The notes beneath the pieces were generated by a model that worked only from the letters and a program-made list of their open reading frames with translations, was not told where the DNA came from and searched no databases. Shown one piece after another: positions 6,967 to 14,525 of a DNA stretch of 20,325 bases. Each line of letters begins with the position of its first letter. Within the stretch, counting starts at the first letter, position 1. The DNA is from an uncultured Eggerthellaceae bacterium (GTDB lineage: Bacteria > Actinomycetota > Coriobacteriia > Coriobacteriales > Eggerthellaceae), in assembly GCA_934623455.1 (NCBI GenBank), contig CAKTVK010000031.1, forward strand, positions 1 through 20,325, read 5' to 3'. The position numbers and the translations under genes were made by a program.

Positions 6967-7818
6967 TTACGCCTCCAGGCACCAGGCGTCAGCGTTAATG
7001 CCTTCCGCTGCGTACTTTTCGCAAATCTTTGCAACGGTACCATCCTTGACCATTTCCTTCAAGGTCTTAGTCACGGCATCGGCCATTGCCTGGTTGTCCT
7101 TCTTGAAACCAACAGCGTAGTGCTCGCTGGAAAACGTCACCGCAACGGTATAAGTGTCAGGCTTCTGAGCCATGAAGTAGTCGGCGATGGAGCTGTCGCA
7201 TGCAATAGCGTCAACGGCACCAGCTTCAAGCTGCATAACAGCGTTCGTGTAGTCGGCGATGGTGTTCACCTTGCCGCCGGCGAACGTGGCAGCCAAAGCA
7301 GCCTTGCCATCGGCGCTGTCGTCCTCAAGAAGCGTTTCAGCAGCGGAACCAGCCTGGGTCAGAACGTTCTTTCCAGCCAGGTCAGCCTCGGTTTTAATGT
7401 CGGAACCAGCCTTTACCATAATCACTTGGCTGTTGTTCATGTACGGCTCGGAGAACGCGTAATCGCTCTCGCGGCCTTCCATAGTAAAGCCGTTCCACAG
7501 GCACGTGATGGTGCCTGCCTCAATCAGCGAGTCCTTAGCGTTCCAGTCGATTGCCTGAGCGTCGAACTCCCAGCCATTACGCTGAGCGACCTCGGCAGCA
7601 AGATCCAGGTCAAAGCCCTTGTACTTGCCGTCATCGCCCACGTAGCCGTACGGCGGATATTCGGAGTCAAAGCCCACCACGAACTTAGTGGCGTTTGAAG
7701 CGCTTGCGGATGCGCTCGCAGAGGCGGACGACGACGAGCTGGAGCAGCCCGCCAGCAGGCACGCGCTCAAAGCAAGAGCAGCGCACGCAGCAACGGCGGC
7801 GGCGATTTTCTTCTTCAT
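6967..7818 (-). CDS. Amino acid ABC transporter, substrate-binding lipoprotein
   Basis: The 283-residue protein is the extracellular receptor of the importer encoded downstream. It begins with a lipoprotein signal: MKKK, a hydrophobic stretch, and a lipobox LLAGC with the lipidated Cys25. A Ser/Ala repeat linker follows (about residues 26-42). The mature domain is a family 3 binding protein: VVGFDSEYPPYGYVGDDGKYKGFDLDLAAEVA, WNGFTMEGRESDYAFSEPY, and a second lobe with GSAAETLL and YAVGFKKDN. The acidic and aromatic residues near the start of the domain are those that normally bind an amino acid. The ATG at 7818 has GAAAGGA eight bases upstream. It is the first gene of the locus and has its own promoter. 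Confidence 0.95.
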   Translation of the reverse strand: MKKKIAAAVAACAALALSACLLAGCSSSSSSASASASASASNATKFVVGFDSEYPPYGYVGDDGKYKGFDLDLAAEVAQRNGWEFDAQAIDWNAKDSLIEAGTITCLWNGFTMEGRESDYAFSEPYMNNSQVIMVKAGSDIKTEADLAGKNVLTQAGSAAETLLEDDSADGKAALAATFAGGKVNTIADYTNAVMQLEAGAVDAIACDSSIADYFMAQKPDTYTVAVTFSSEHYAVGFKKDNQAMADAVTKTLKEMVKDGTVAKICEKYAAEGINADAWCLEA

Positions 7819-7988
7819 GGTATATTTCCTTTCTTGCTCTCTTCTTAAGTAGGTTCAGTTCAGCGAGTGCCTGGAATATTCCGCGCGCGCTTTCGCGGCG
7901 CCGCCCTTCGGTTGACCACCGCGCTCCTTTTCGATCGCTGCAACCTTTTGGGCACTCCATCACTACACCGTGCTAAAGTACGCTGCGA

Positions 7989-8018
7989 AGTATAGCACAG
8001 TATTCGACTGTGCAACAA
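7989..8018 (-). promoter_or_regulatory. Promoter of the amino acid transporter locus
   Basis: On the minus strand TTGTTG (8013-8018) and TATACT (7989-7994) are 18 bases apart, with transcription predicted about 165 bases before the lipoprotein ATG. The long leader is not obviously a known riboswitch. The spacer is occupied by a palindrome listed separately. Confidence 0.55.
7995..8013. promoter_or_regulatory. Candidate operator in the promoter spacer
   Basis: GCACAGT and ACTGTGC are perfect 7-base inverted repeats separated by five bases, exactly between the -35 and -10 hexamers. A further pair, GTGCTA (7970-7975) and TAGCAC (7993-7998), overlaps it. A dimeric repressor bound here would block RNA polymerase. 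The regulator is not identifiable from this window. Confidence 0.5.
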
Positions 8019-8115
8019 TATTTGAAAAAACTTCCGCGAACGGTTTGTAGGCGGATATGCTGGGCTGCAGCGGCGCATGGCAAGCGATAATCACCCGATC
8101 CCAGCCAATTCAGGG

Positions 8116-8352
8116 CATGTTGTTAAAAAACCAGGCTGAAATTCGAAGTTGCGATAGGTTGGAAGTAGGTCATGATTCGCATGTAAGCAAGTTGCGAAAT
8201 ATAACCTAATCAAGAATAATTTTGAACTGGTATTTTGCTAAGCATCATTTTCCGTAAACCGCACATTTACGAGAAAGCACTTCGATTTGCACCCTTGACC
8301 TACTTCCAACCCGCATCAACTTCGAATTTGGAGCCCAAATTTCAACAACATG
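8116..8352. mobile_element. 237-bp MITE-like element, copy 2
   Basis: This is the second copy of the element at 1658-1895, in the same orientation and one base shorter. Both ends read CATGTTGTT inward; the inner blocks TTCGAAGTTG and GGTTGGAAGTAGGT are kept in both arms (left 8116-8171, right about 8291-8352). The centre is diverged except for GAACTGG with the following ATTTT. No ORF lies inside. It sits between the divergent amino acid transporter and mobB-mobA promoters. The arms could form a long RNA hairpin if transcribed. Confidence 0.7.
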
Positions 8353-8436
8353 CCGCAGAAACAGAGGAATCGCCCGCAGAAACCGCGCCTCTGCCCAACC
8401 GCGCGAGCGCACAAGCCGTGCAACATCACCCGAGAA

Positions 8437-8445
8437 TGGTATAAT
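8437..8445 (+). promoter_or_regulatory. Extended -10 promoter of mobB-mobA
   Basis: TGGTATAAT is a consensus -10 hexamer with the TGn extension, 38 bases before the ATG. The sequence at the -35 position (CGTGCA) is weak, which is usual for extended -10 promoters. It lies about 85 bases outside the right end of the second MITE-like element. Confidence 0.6.
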
Positions 8446-8483
8446 TCGCGGTTAAAGATAAACAGCACTCGGGGGGAGGACCG

Positions 8484-9800
8484 ATGTATATTCCCAGCCC
8501 TGCCATTTCCTTTGTGGGGCGTCACAATTCAGGCAAAACAACCCTGATTGAACGCGTTATTGCCGAACTCGTTTCTCGCGGACACGACGTTGGCAGCATC
8601 AAACACCACCATCACATGAACTTCGAGATCGACCATCCGGGTAAAGACTCGTTTCGCCACCGCGCGGCGGGCGCATCGGAGACCGTCATTGCGTCCCTAA
8701 CCCTGCTTGCGCGCATAAAAACGCTCGACGAAGAGCTGGAGTGCAGCGAAATTGTTCGCAGCATGCCTGGTCACGACATTGTTGTGGTCGAAGGCTACCG
8801 AAAAAGCGGCTTGCCCTCCATTGAAATCATGCGCTCCGGAAACAAGGCCGACGCCAACGTTGCGCGCGTGTTTGTGGAAGGTGCCAAGCGCGGCTTTTCC
8901 CTTGAGACTGACTTCACGCAGTTCGTACGCGGCCTCTCGTCTGCCAACAACGCAGAAGACCAAGCCCTAATCGAAGCAGCGCTTGAAGCAAAAACGCCTG
9001 TTTCTCAGCTCACGGGCGACCTTGCCCTTGACGTTGCCAAAAAAATGCCCGCGAGCAACACCGTGGCCGTGGTCACCGATATCCCTGAAGTGGTAGCGGC
9101 GGCGCAAACGTACGGCATCCAGGCATTCCCGCTGGACGACATTACGCCTTTGGTAAACTTCATCGAAAGATATTACGTGCGTCCGCGCGTGACCGTGGTC
9201 ATCCAGGCGGGCGGAGAAAGCCGTCGCATGGGCCAGAGCAAGGCGACCGTGCCGTTCGGCGGCCGTCCCATGATCTGCCGTTTGATTGAACGTCTCTCAC
9301 CTGCTGCTGATGAGCTGGTCATCACTACAAACGAAGGAGAACGCTTGCAGTTCGTCCACGAGATGTACCCCGACTTGAACATTCGCCTGGTAAAGGACGA
9401 GTGCGATTACCGCGGCGCGCTGCCCGGCCTTTACACTGCAATCAAGTCCGCCACCAGCCCTTACGTTGCTGTAGTAGCATGCGATATGGTGCTGGCCAGC
9501 GCTTCGCTGGTGCGCGGCGAAGCCATTGAAATGAACGAAAAAGGCACCGATGTTGTGGTGCCCGTGAACAAGCATGGCTTCGAGCCCTTCCACGCCCTGT
9601 ACCGCAAGGAAACGTGCCTGCCCGCCATCAAGCAGCGCCTTGACGAAGGCAACAAGCGCGCGCAATCGTTCTTTGACCTGGTTAACGTAGAGGAATTCCC
9701 CCAGGCGCGCGTGCTGGAAACCTCCCCCATGGGCGGCTGCTTCGTGAACGCTAACACGCCCGAGGAGCTTGCGCGACTGGAAGACATCTGCTTCGACTAA
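8484..9800 (+). CDS. mobB-mobA: MobB-MobA fusion, molybdopterin guanine dinucleotide synthesis
   Basis: A 438-residue fusion of two molybdenum cofactor proteins. The N-terminal half is MobB: a GTP-binding P-loop GRHNSGKTT (residues 12-20), IKHHHH, and GKDSFRHRAAGA. The C-terminal half, from about residue 235, is MobA, which transfers GMP from GTP to Mo-molybdopterin: VIQAGGESRRMGQSKATVPFGG begins with the nucleotide-binding loop (241-250). DYRGALPGLYTAI and VVACDM (metal-binding Asp) follow. The order MobB then MobA in a single chain is known in some anaerobes. ATG 8484 has GGGAGGA close upstream. The product is needed for the molybdenum enzyme encoded at 14526-16880, though not necessarily for that enzyme alone. 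Start and assignment are secure; the middle linker (about 150-235) is of unclear function. Confidence 0.93.
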   Translation: MYIPSPAISFVGRHNSGKTTLIERVIAELVSRGHDVGSIKHHHHMNFEIDHPGKDSFRHRAAGASETVIASLTLLARIKTLDEELECSEIVRSMPGHDIVVVEGYRKSGLPSIEIMRSGNKADANVARVFVEGAKRGFSLETDFTQFVRGLSSANNAEDQALIEAALEAKTPVSQLTGDLALDVAKKMPASNTVAVVTDIPEVVAAAQTYGIQAFPLDDITPLVNFIERYYVRPRVTVVIQAGGESRRMGQSKATVPFGGRPMICRLIERLSPAADELVITTNEGERLQFVHEMYPDLNIRLVKDECDYRGALPGLYTAIKSATSPYVAVVACDMVLASASLVRGEAIEMNEKGTDVVVPVNKHGFEPFHALYRKETCLPAIKQRLDEGNKRAQSFFDLVNVEEFPQARVLETSPMGGCFVNANTPEELARLEDICFD

Positions 9801-9972
9801 CTTTGGAAGATGAGCGGCAGCCGAAAGGCCCCGCGCGGAAAGACCGGCGGGCGGCTTCCATGCAACGGCAATCCCGTAAATCGCACGCCGCGGAAGCCGC
9901 CCACAAGGCACGGCTTCCGCGCACCGCCGCAAAAACTGCCGAACCAAAACCAACACCTGGAAAGGCAACGCC

Positions 9973-11103
9973 ATGCCCGACTTCTCAAAACTCATCGAAA
10001 TGAGCGACGCGCTTGTCCAAGACCACACGGTTCTTGATAAGCGTCGCTGCATGCCACTGCGCAACACGTACTCGAAGTGCCGCCTGTGCGTGGACGCCTG
10101 TCCCACGGGCGCCATCACGCTTTTGCCGCGCACGATTGAGATCGAGAAGTCAGCGTGCGTCAACTGCGGCGCTTGCACCACAGTTTGCCCTGTCCAGGCA
10201 CTTACGCCGTTGACACCAACCGATACCGAGCTCGCGCAAGAAGCCGTGAGCGCCATTGAAGCCGCCGAAGGCGTTGCGTGCTTCGCGTGCGCGCGCATCA
10301 TGGCGCGGCGCGGGCTGGACAAGACAAAGGTTGTCGCGGTCGATTGCCTTTCGCGCATCGAGGAATCGCTGCTGCTGCGCTTAGCGGTACACGGCATTGA
10401 CACCATTATTTTGGCCGATGGCGATTGCACAACCTGCAAATTCAAAAAGTGCGGCAAACTCGCCCACGACCTGGCCTACGAGACAAGCGAGCTGCTTATG
10501 GGCATGGGCAGTCCCGTGCGCATCCAGTGCATGACCGGCGTGCCCGAGAGCCTTCACAGCGACTTCACCTCGCAAGATCTGAACGAGGAACGCCGTTCGC
10601 TGTTCTTCCACACGAAGGAAGCCGCCGCCGAAACCGCACGCACCGTGGCATCGGTCAGCCTCAAGGAGGCAACGGGCATCGATATAACGAAAAAAGTCGC
10701 GCAGGCTATCCAAGAAGAGCCGCATCGCCATGATGACATACTCAACGCACTTGCTGAGCTGGGAGAACCACAAGATATGGTTGTCTCCTCGCGCCGATTC
10801 GCCACGCTCAGCATTGACGAGAAAGCGTGCACGTCCTGCAAGAAATGCGTGCTCATCTGCCCCACCAAGGCGCTGTCGAAAAGCACCATCGAGCGCGAAG
10901 ACGCACCCGGCAGCTACTTCGAGTTCGATGCTTCGCGTTGCGTTCGCTGCAAGCTGTGCCAGCACGTTTGCCGCGACAACGCTATAGAGCTTGAGGATAC
11001 AAACATGCTGGATATCTTCGATTTCGAGCCAACGCTGTGGCCCGTGCCCGAGCAAGATAAAACCGCGTTCGTGCGCAATTTCTTCTCGCAATCGTGGGTT
11101 TAA
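9973..11103 (+). CDS. Soluble protein with four predicted [4Fe-4S] clusters
   Basis: A 376-residue cytoplasmic redox protein without signal peptide or membrane segment. Two ferredoxin-type units lie at the N-terminus: C26/C36-x2-C39-x3-C43P and C62-x2-C65-x2-C68-x3-C72P. Two more lie at the C-terminus: C286, C289, C292, C296P and C323, C326, C329, C333. The middle third (about 95-190) holds seven further cysteines (103, 106, 125, 152, 155, 160, 186) in a domain that resembles the electron-transfer domain seen beside heterodisulfide reductase and hydrogenase subunits (MvhD/HdrA-type); that likeness is my inference. It follows mobB-mobA by 172 bases, with GGAAAGG before the ATG. It probably carries electrons to or from a molybdenum enzyme, but no partner is fixed by the sequence. 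Confidence 0.85.
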   Translation: MPDFSKLIEMSDALVQDHTVLDKRRCMPLRNTYSKCRLCVDACPTGAITLLPRTIEIEKSACVNCGACTTVCPVQALTPLTPTDTELAQEAVSAIEAAEGVACFACARIMARRGLDKTKVVAVDCLSRIEESLLLRLAVHGIDTIILADGDCTTCKFKKCGKLAHDLAYETSELLMGMGSPVRIQCMTGVPESLHSDFTSQDLNEERRSLFFHTKEAAAETARTVASVSLKEATGIDITKKVAQAIQEEPHRHDDILNALAELGEPQDMVVSSRRFATLSIDEKACTSCKKCVLICPTKALSKSTIEREDAPGSYFEFDASRCVRCKLCQHVCRDNAIELEDTNMLDIFDFEPTLWPVPEQDKTAFVRNFFSQSWV

Positions 11104-11276
11104 CGTGAAAGAAGGAAAAGCGCCCGAGAAGGACACCCTAATGGGCTGTCTGGAAACGCGGCCTTGCTTTCCAATATTCGCACGCTGCTCCTTAAATTGA
11201 ATAGCGCCTCTTCAGCGACCCCGTATAGAATTGCCCTCATCGGAAATTGGGTTGATTCATTTTAGGGGAGATAAAA

Positions 11277-12701
11277 ATGGATTATTTCAAGCATAATCCG
11301 AAAGGGTTTTTTGGCATTATCATTGCCGCTCTCATACTTGTTGCAACATACATGATTCCTGGGTCGGAAATGCTCAGCTACGAGGGCCGCATGGCGATTG
11401 GCATCCTGTTCGCATGCGTCGCCCTATGGTTTTGCGGCACGTTCCCGCAAGGGGTCACCTCAATCATAGGCATCATCTTGCTAACGCTTCTTGGCGTTGT
11501 TCCCTCTTTGAGCTCCGCTCTTTCCGGCTTCACCGCTGGAACCACCTGGTTTATTCTTTGCGTATTCTGCATGACCGCAATTATGCAAACCGGTTCCTTG
11601 GGCGTTCGCCTTACAGCACGTCTTATTGCCTGGGCCGGTGCAAACAGCCGAAAACTCGTCTTCGCCTTTATGTTGGGCACCGCTGTGGCATCGTTTTTCA
11701 TGACCGACACGGGAGCAGTTGTTCTGGGCATGAGCATGGTGCTGCCGCTTCTAAAAGCCATCGATGCAAAGCCAGGTTCATGCAATCTTGCAAAATGCCT
11801 CATGCTTGGTGTTGCTTTCGCCGGCGTGCTTGGAGGCTTTGCCATGCCCTGCGGGCATTCCCTGAATGTTTTGGGGATAGGTATCATGGAAAGCACCGTT
11901 GGCGAAAGCGTCAGCTTTCTTGGCTGGATGCTTGTAGGCATTCCCATTTTTGCTGTCATGCTTCCCGTTACGTGCTTTTTGCTGACAGTGGCTTTCCCGC
12001 CGGAAGACATTTCGAGCAAAGAAGAAGAGATTCGCAGCTCTGCTACATCCTTTGGTCCTTGGAGCGTTCAGGATAAAAAGGAAATCGCCATTATTATCTT
12101 GCTGCCCGCCCTTTGGGTGGCAAGCAATTGGATTCCCTTCCTCAACACCACCATTGTTGCCATGCTGGGCGTTATTTTGATTTTCTTCCCGAGCATCAAT
12201 CTTATGACCTGGAAGCAATTCCAAGATATCGCGGGCTGGAACGTGTTCTTGTTCTTCGGCGGCGTTATGTGCCTGGGCAACGCCATCTCATCTACTGGTG
12301 GCACCGATTTCATTGCAGGACTTCTGCTGGAAAGCGGCATTCTGAGCATTCATCCCTTCTTGGCGCTACTGATCATGGGCTATTTGATGTATCTCATCCA
12401 CACCATTTGCCCCGTTGCACCAGCGCTGTGCATGCTGTTCTTGCCCCCATTGCTCACCTGGGCGCAAACGGTTGGCATTCCCACGGTGATTCCCGTGTTC
12501 GTTATGGCATCCATCACTGCAGGCAGCTTCTTGGTTCCGCTCAACCCGACCATTGCTATCACTTATGAACAAGGCTATTATCGCTTCGGCGAAGTTGCCA
12601 AGGGCGGTTGGCTGGCGGCAATCCTGTTCGTGTTCGTCACCGTTTGCTGGTCATATCTCATCTGCGCAGGTCTGGGTGTCGTTCAGGCATTCCCCGCATA
12701 A
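11277..12701 (+). CDS. SLC13/DASS-like transporter with TDT motif (copy 1)
   Basis: This 474-residue integral membrane protein has about 11-12 hydrophobic helices and the two-fold repeat of the divalent-anion:sodium symporter family (SLC13; dicarboxylate, citrate, sulfate, tartrate). Signs are the early IPGSEMLSYEGRMAIGIL, the first hairpin-region motif, GGFAMPCGHSLN (about 186-197), and the second-half ITAGSFLVPLNPT. Characterised members have Ser-Asn-Thr at the first substrate/sodium site; here it is T143-D144-T145 (FFMTDTGAV), so the substrate or coupling ion may differ. The second half lacks an SNT too. The ATG at 11277 has AGGGGAG eight bases upstream. It is 48 bases from the hydrolase gene that follows and is probably in one operon with it. 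A paralogue of equal length lies at 17528-18952. Confidence 0.88.
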   Translation: MDYFKHNPKGFFGIIIAALILVATYMIPGSEMLSYEGRMAIGILFACVALWFCGTFPQGVTSIIGIILLTLLGVVPSLSSALSGFTAGTTWFILCVFCMTAIMQTGSLGVRLTARLIAWAGANSRKLVFAFMLGTAVASFFMTDTGAVVLGMSMVLPLLKAIDAKPGSCNLAKCLMLGVAFAGVLGGFAMPCGHSLNVLGIGIMESTVGESVSFLGWMLVGIPIFAVMLPVTCFLLTVAFPPEDISSKEEEIRSSATSFGPWSVQDKKEIAIIILLPALWVASNWIPFLNTTIVAMLGVILIFFPSINLMTWKQFQDIAGWNVFLFFGGVMCLGNAISSTGGTDFIAGLLLESGILSIHPFLALLIMGYLMYLIHTICPVAPALCMLFLPPLLTWAQTVGIPTVIPVFVMASITAGSFLVPLNPTIAITYEQGYYRFGEVAKGGWLAAILFVFVTVCWSYLICAGLGVVQAFPA

Positions 12702-12749
12702 ACAAATCTTGCGCGCAAGAAAGAACGCCATATCGGGGAAGGAAGCGTT

Positions 12750-13673
12750 ATGTACACCATCACAAATATCGAGTACGGCATTGGTCCTTGGGGCTCGGAA
12801 TTCATCTACGGCATGGTCGGAAACCCCAAACCGGGTGAAACCGAATACAACGTCCATTCCGTAACGGTTGTTCAGGGCAACGGCCACAACATCTTAGTGG
12901 ACACGGGCGTAGACACTGAAGACCCTGCTAAAGAGGCTTTATGGAGCCAGCTAATCGATACCTGTAAAGGCGTCATATGGGCTCTTGAGCAAGTCAATCT
13001 GAAACCCGAAGACATTGACACGGTAATCCTTACCCATGCTCACATTGACCACATAGGCGGCATCGAGCGCTTCAAGAACGCACGAATCTACATTCAGCAG
13101 GAAGAGTTCGAAGCTTGGGAGCGTATGGTAGTGCAGCCTGAATATGCCCAAGCAACGTTACCGGCCTGCATGCCATCTGACTACCCCATGGTGCGCCAGA
13201 TGATTGATAAGGGAATAATCACCCTGCTTAACGGCGATGTTATCAATTTCCTGCCAGGCATTGACATCCATGTTCTACGTGATTGCCACTCAGTTGCCGA
13301 GCAAGTCGTTGTAGTGAAGAACGCCGCCGCGCCTGGCATTTCGGACACCCACGTAATAGCAAACGAACAGGGACAGCGCATTGAGGTTCCCTTACGTGAT
13401 GCGGTGTCCGCCCCTGCAAAGAAATACTTGATTGCGGGAGACGTTGCCGCACGCCCTGCGAATCTTGTTGGAATGGGAGACTGGAAAGGCTATTTGGCTC
13501 CCCTTTTGGGCCGCACGGGATCAATGCTCAAAGTCTTCGATGCCTATAACTGGATTTTGGAGCAGATCGAAGGCGACCTGTCCCGCCTGGTGCTCACCCA
13601 CGACGTCACCATGACGGATCGCATGAGAAGCGTTCCAACCGAAGATGGTCTCCACATACATTACGTCTGCTAA
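12750..13673 (+). CDS. Metallo-beta-lactamase-fold hydrolase, lactonase-like
   Basis: A 307-residue cytoplasmic hydrolase with the zinc ligands of the N-acyl-homoserine lactonase (AiiA) subgroup: H96-x-H98-x-D100-H101 (THAHIDHIGG), H180 (RDCHSV), D231 (IAGDVA) and H284 (LTHDV). The spacing matches a di-zinc centre, and the final SHD/THD motif favours a lactonase over a classical beta-lactamase. The region between H180 and D231 holds a long insert compared with the shortest members. ATG 12750 has GGAAGGA about six bases upstream. It follows the transporter directly, which suggests hydrolysis of an imported lactone or ester, though this substrate is inferred. The gene ends near a strong hairpin. 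Confidence 0.88.
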   Translation: MYTITNIEYGIGPWGSEFIYGMVGNPKPGETEYNVHSVTVVQGNGHNILVDTGVDTEDPAKEALWSQLIDTCKGVIWALEQVNLKPEDIDTVILTHAHIDHIGGIERFKNARIYIQQEEFEAWERMVVQPEYAQATLPACMPSDYPMVRQMIDKGIITLLNGDVINFLPGIDIHVLRDCHSVAEQVVVVKNAAAPGISDTHVIANEQGQRIEVPLRDAVSAPAKKYLIAGDVAARPANLVGMGDWKGYLAPLLGRTGSMLKVFDAYNWILEQIEGDLSRLVLTHDVTMTDRMRSVPTEDGLHIHYVC

Positions 13674-13688
13674 AAGAACTGATTCCGC

Positions 13689-13752
13689 CTGCGCGAACAG
13701 CATAGGAAAATGCCCGACATTTGCCGGGCATTTTCCTATGCTGTTCGCGCAG
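13689..13752. terminator. 28-bp perfect hairpin, bidirectional terminator
   Basis: Arms of 28 bases (13689-13716 and 13725-13752) match perfectly around an 8-base loop. The inner part, AAAATGCCCG/CGGGCATTTT, is a standard bidirectional terminator. It sits between two convergent transcription units: the hydrolase operon (plus strand, stop 15 bases away) and the molybdenum enzyme operon (minus strand). The outer 18 bp extend beyond what termination needs. Confidence 0.8.
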
Positions 13753-13891
13753 CGTTCTCTCTTTATCAATAGTTACGCAATCGTGCTTCCTTATGCAGCT
13801 GCACAACCGCTCGCATCTTTTACAATCAAACCCGTTCGCTTCCGGAAAGGATTGGCCGGAAACGGAAGGGGACGCATCGGATGCACCGCCG

Positions 13892-14065
13892 TTATTTCCA
13901 ACGTTGGCCAGGCCTACCCGGAGGAAGCGGCAAAAAGGCACCGCAATTCGAGCATTTCAGCGCACCTGTATCGTTTTTCGTGCCGCAATAGGGACAATCG
14001 CCCTGGTCTAGCCCCGGGCGCGGTTCTCCATTGCATTTCCCGCAACCAATGCATGTTTGGCACAT
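13892..14065 (-). CDS. Small 57-residue Cys-rich zinc-ribbon protein
   Basis: This short frame is easily missed. It codes for MCQTCIGCGKCNGEP..., with eight cysteines in 57 residues: C2, C5, C8, C11 (CxxCxxCxxC) followed by CPYCG-x10-CSNCG (C24, C27, C38, C41). The second half is a textbook zinc ribbon; the first could bind a second zinc or an Fe-S cluster. The acidic linker and Pro/Arg-rich tail add no domain. It starts with ATG at 14065 and ends on TAA at 13892. AGGAAAGG lies 12 bases before the ATG, a longer spacing than usual. It is the third minus-strand gene after the molybdenum enzyme and its Fe-S partner, separated by 110 bases. It may help cofactor insertion or electron transfer for that enzyme; that is inference from position. 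Confidence 0.75.
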   Translation of the reverse strand: MCQTCIGCGKCNGEPRPGLDQGDCPYCGTKNDTGALKCSNCGAFLPLPPGRPGQRWK

Positions 14066-14122
14066 AGTAGAATTCTGCCTTTCCTTGCTTTATTACTCCA
14101 TCGCGCCAACCAACGATACGCC

Positions 14123-14150
14123 AAGGCGCCAAGCTATCGCCTGGCGCCTT
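14123..14150 (-). other. Hairpin between the Fe-S partner and the small Cys-rich gene
   Basis: AAGGCGCCA pairs with TGGCGCCTT around a 10-base loop. The minus-strand sequence after it lacks a T-tract, so it is not a strong terminator. It may stabilise the upstream message or lower expression of the 57-residue protein. Confidence 0.4.
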
Positions 14151-14175
14151 TGAAAACGGCAATTGCCTTTAAAAC

Positions 14176-14523
14176 TTATGCCTCAAGGCAATACAACAGT
14201 TGCTTCGGCTTTGCGGCCAGCTCTTTTGCCAGCTCTTCCACTTCACCATACTTCAAGCAGCGAGCCTGGCAATGCTTAACGCACGTAGGACGCTCGTCGC
14301 CATTCACAGCTGCGCGGTTTGCGCAGCGATCGCACAAATCAGTGATGATAGGCATGTTGATGAAGGTCCATTTCTTCTCGCCAATCTTGTAAGGACCTTC
14401 CTGCACTACCTTGATACCGGCATGATTGTCGGGAAAATCATGAGACAGTTCAACAGCACAGGCCATCTCGCAAGAGTGGCATCCGGAGCACCACTCGTAA
14501 TCAACCAAAATACCCTTAGCCAT
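14176..14523 (-). CDS. 4Fe-4S electron-transfer partner of the molybdenum enzyme
   Basis: The 115-residue protein has two cluster motifs: C12-x2-C15-x2-C18-x3-C22 (WCSGCHSCEMAC), and C64-x2-C67-x13-C81-x3-C85 (CDRC...CVKHC), with C89 following. It has no signal peptide. It is far shorter than the 180-200-residue beta subunits of DMSO reductase type, with room for two clusters rather than four. It starts two bases after the stop of the molybdenum enzyme, with GGAGGAG in the end of that gene, so translation is coupled. It most likely hands electrons to the molybdenum subunit from a cytoplasmic donor. Short partners of this type are known beside catechol dehydroxylases of Eggerthellaceae, which fits but does not prove the role. 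Confidence 0.9.
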   Translation of the reverse strand: MAKGILVDYEWCSGCHSCEMACAVELSHDFPDNHAGIKVVQEGPYKIGEKKWTFINMPIITDLCDRCANRAAVNGDERPTCVKHCQARCLKYGEVEELAKELAAKPKQLLYCLEA

Positions 14524-14525
14524 TA

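Noticed and set aside
7819..7960. Riboswitch (S-box, lysine or T-box) in the transporter leader
   Set aside because: The leader is long enough, but I could not find the conserved core or an anti-terminator arrangement of any known class.
1658..8352. CRISPR repeats
   Set aside because: The repeated blocks form two inverted-end elements 6 kb apart; there are no evenly spaced short direct repeats and no cas genes.
13914..14162. 82-codon minus-strand frame overlapping the small Cys-rich gene
   Set aside because: The other minus frame (13892-14065) has a clear zinc-ribbon pattern, whereas this one has no motif.
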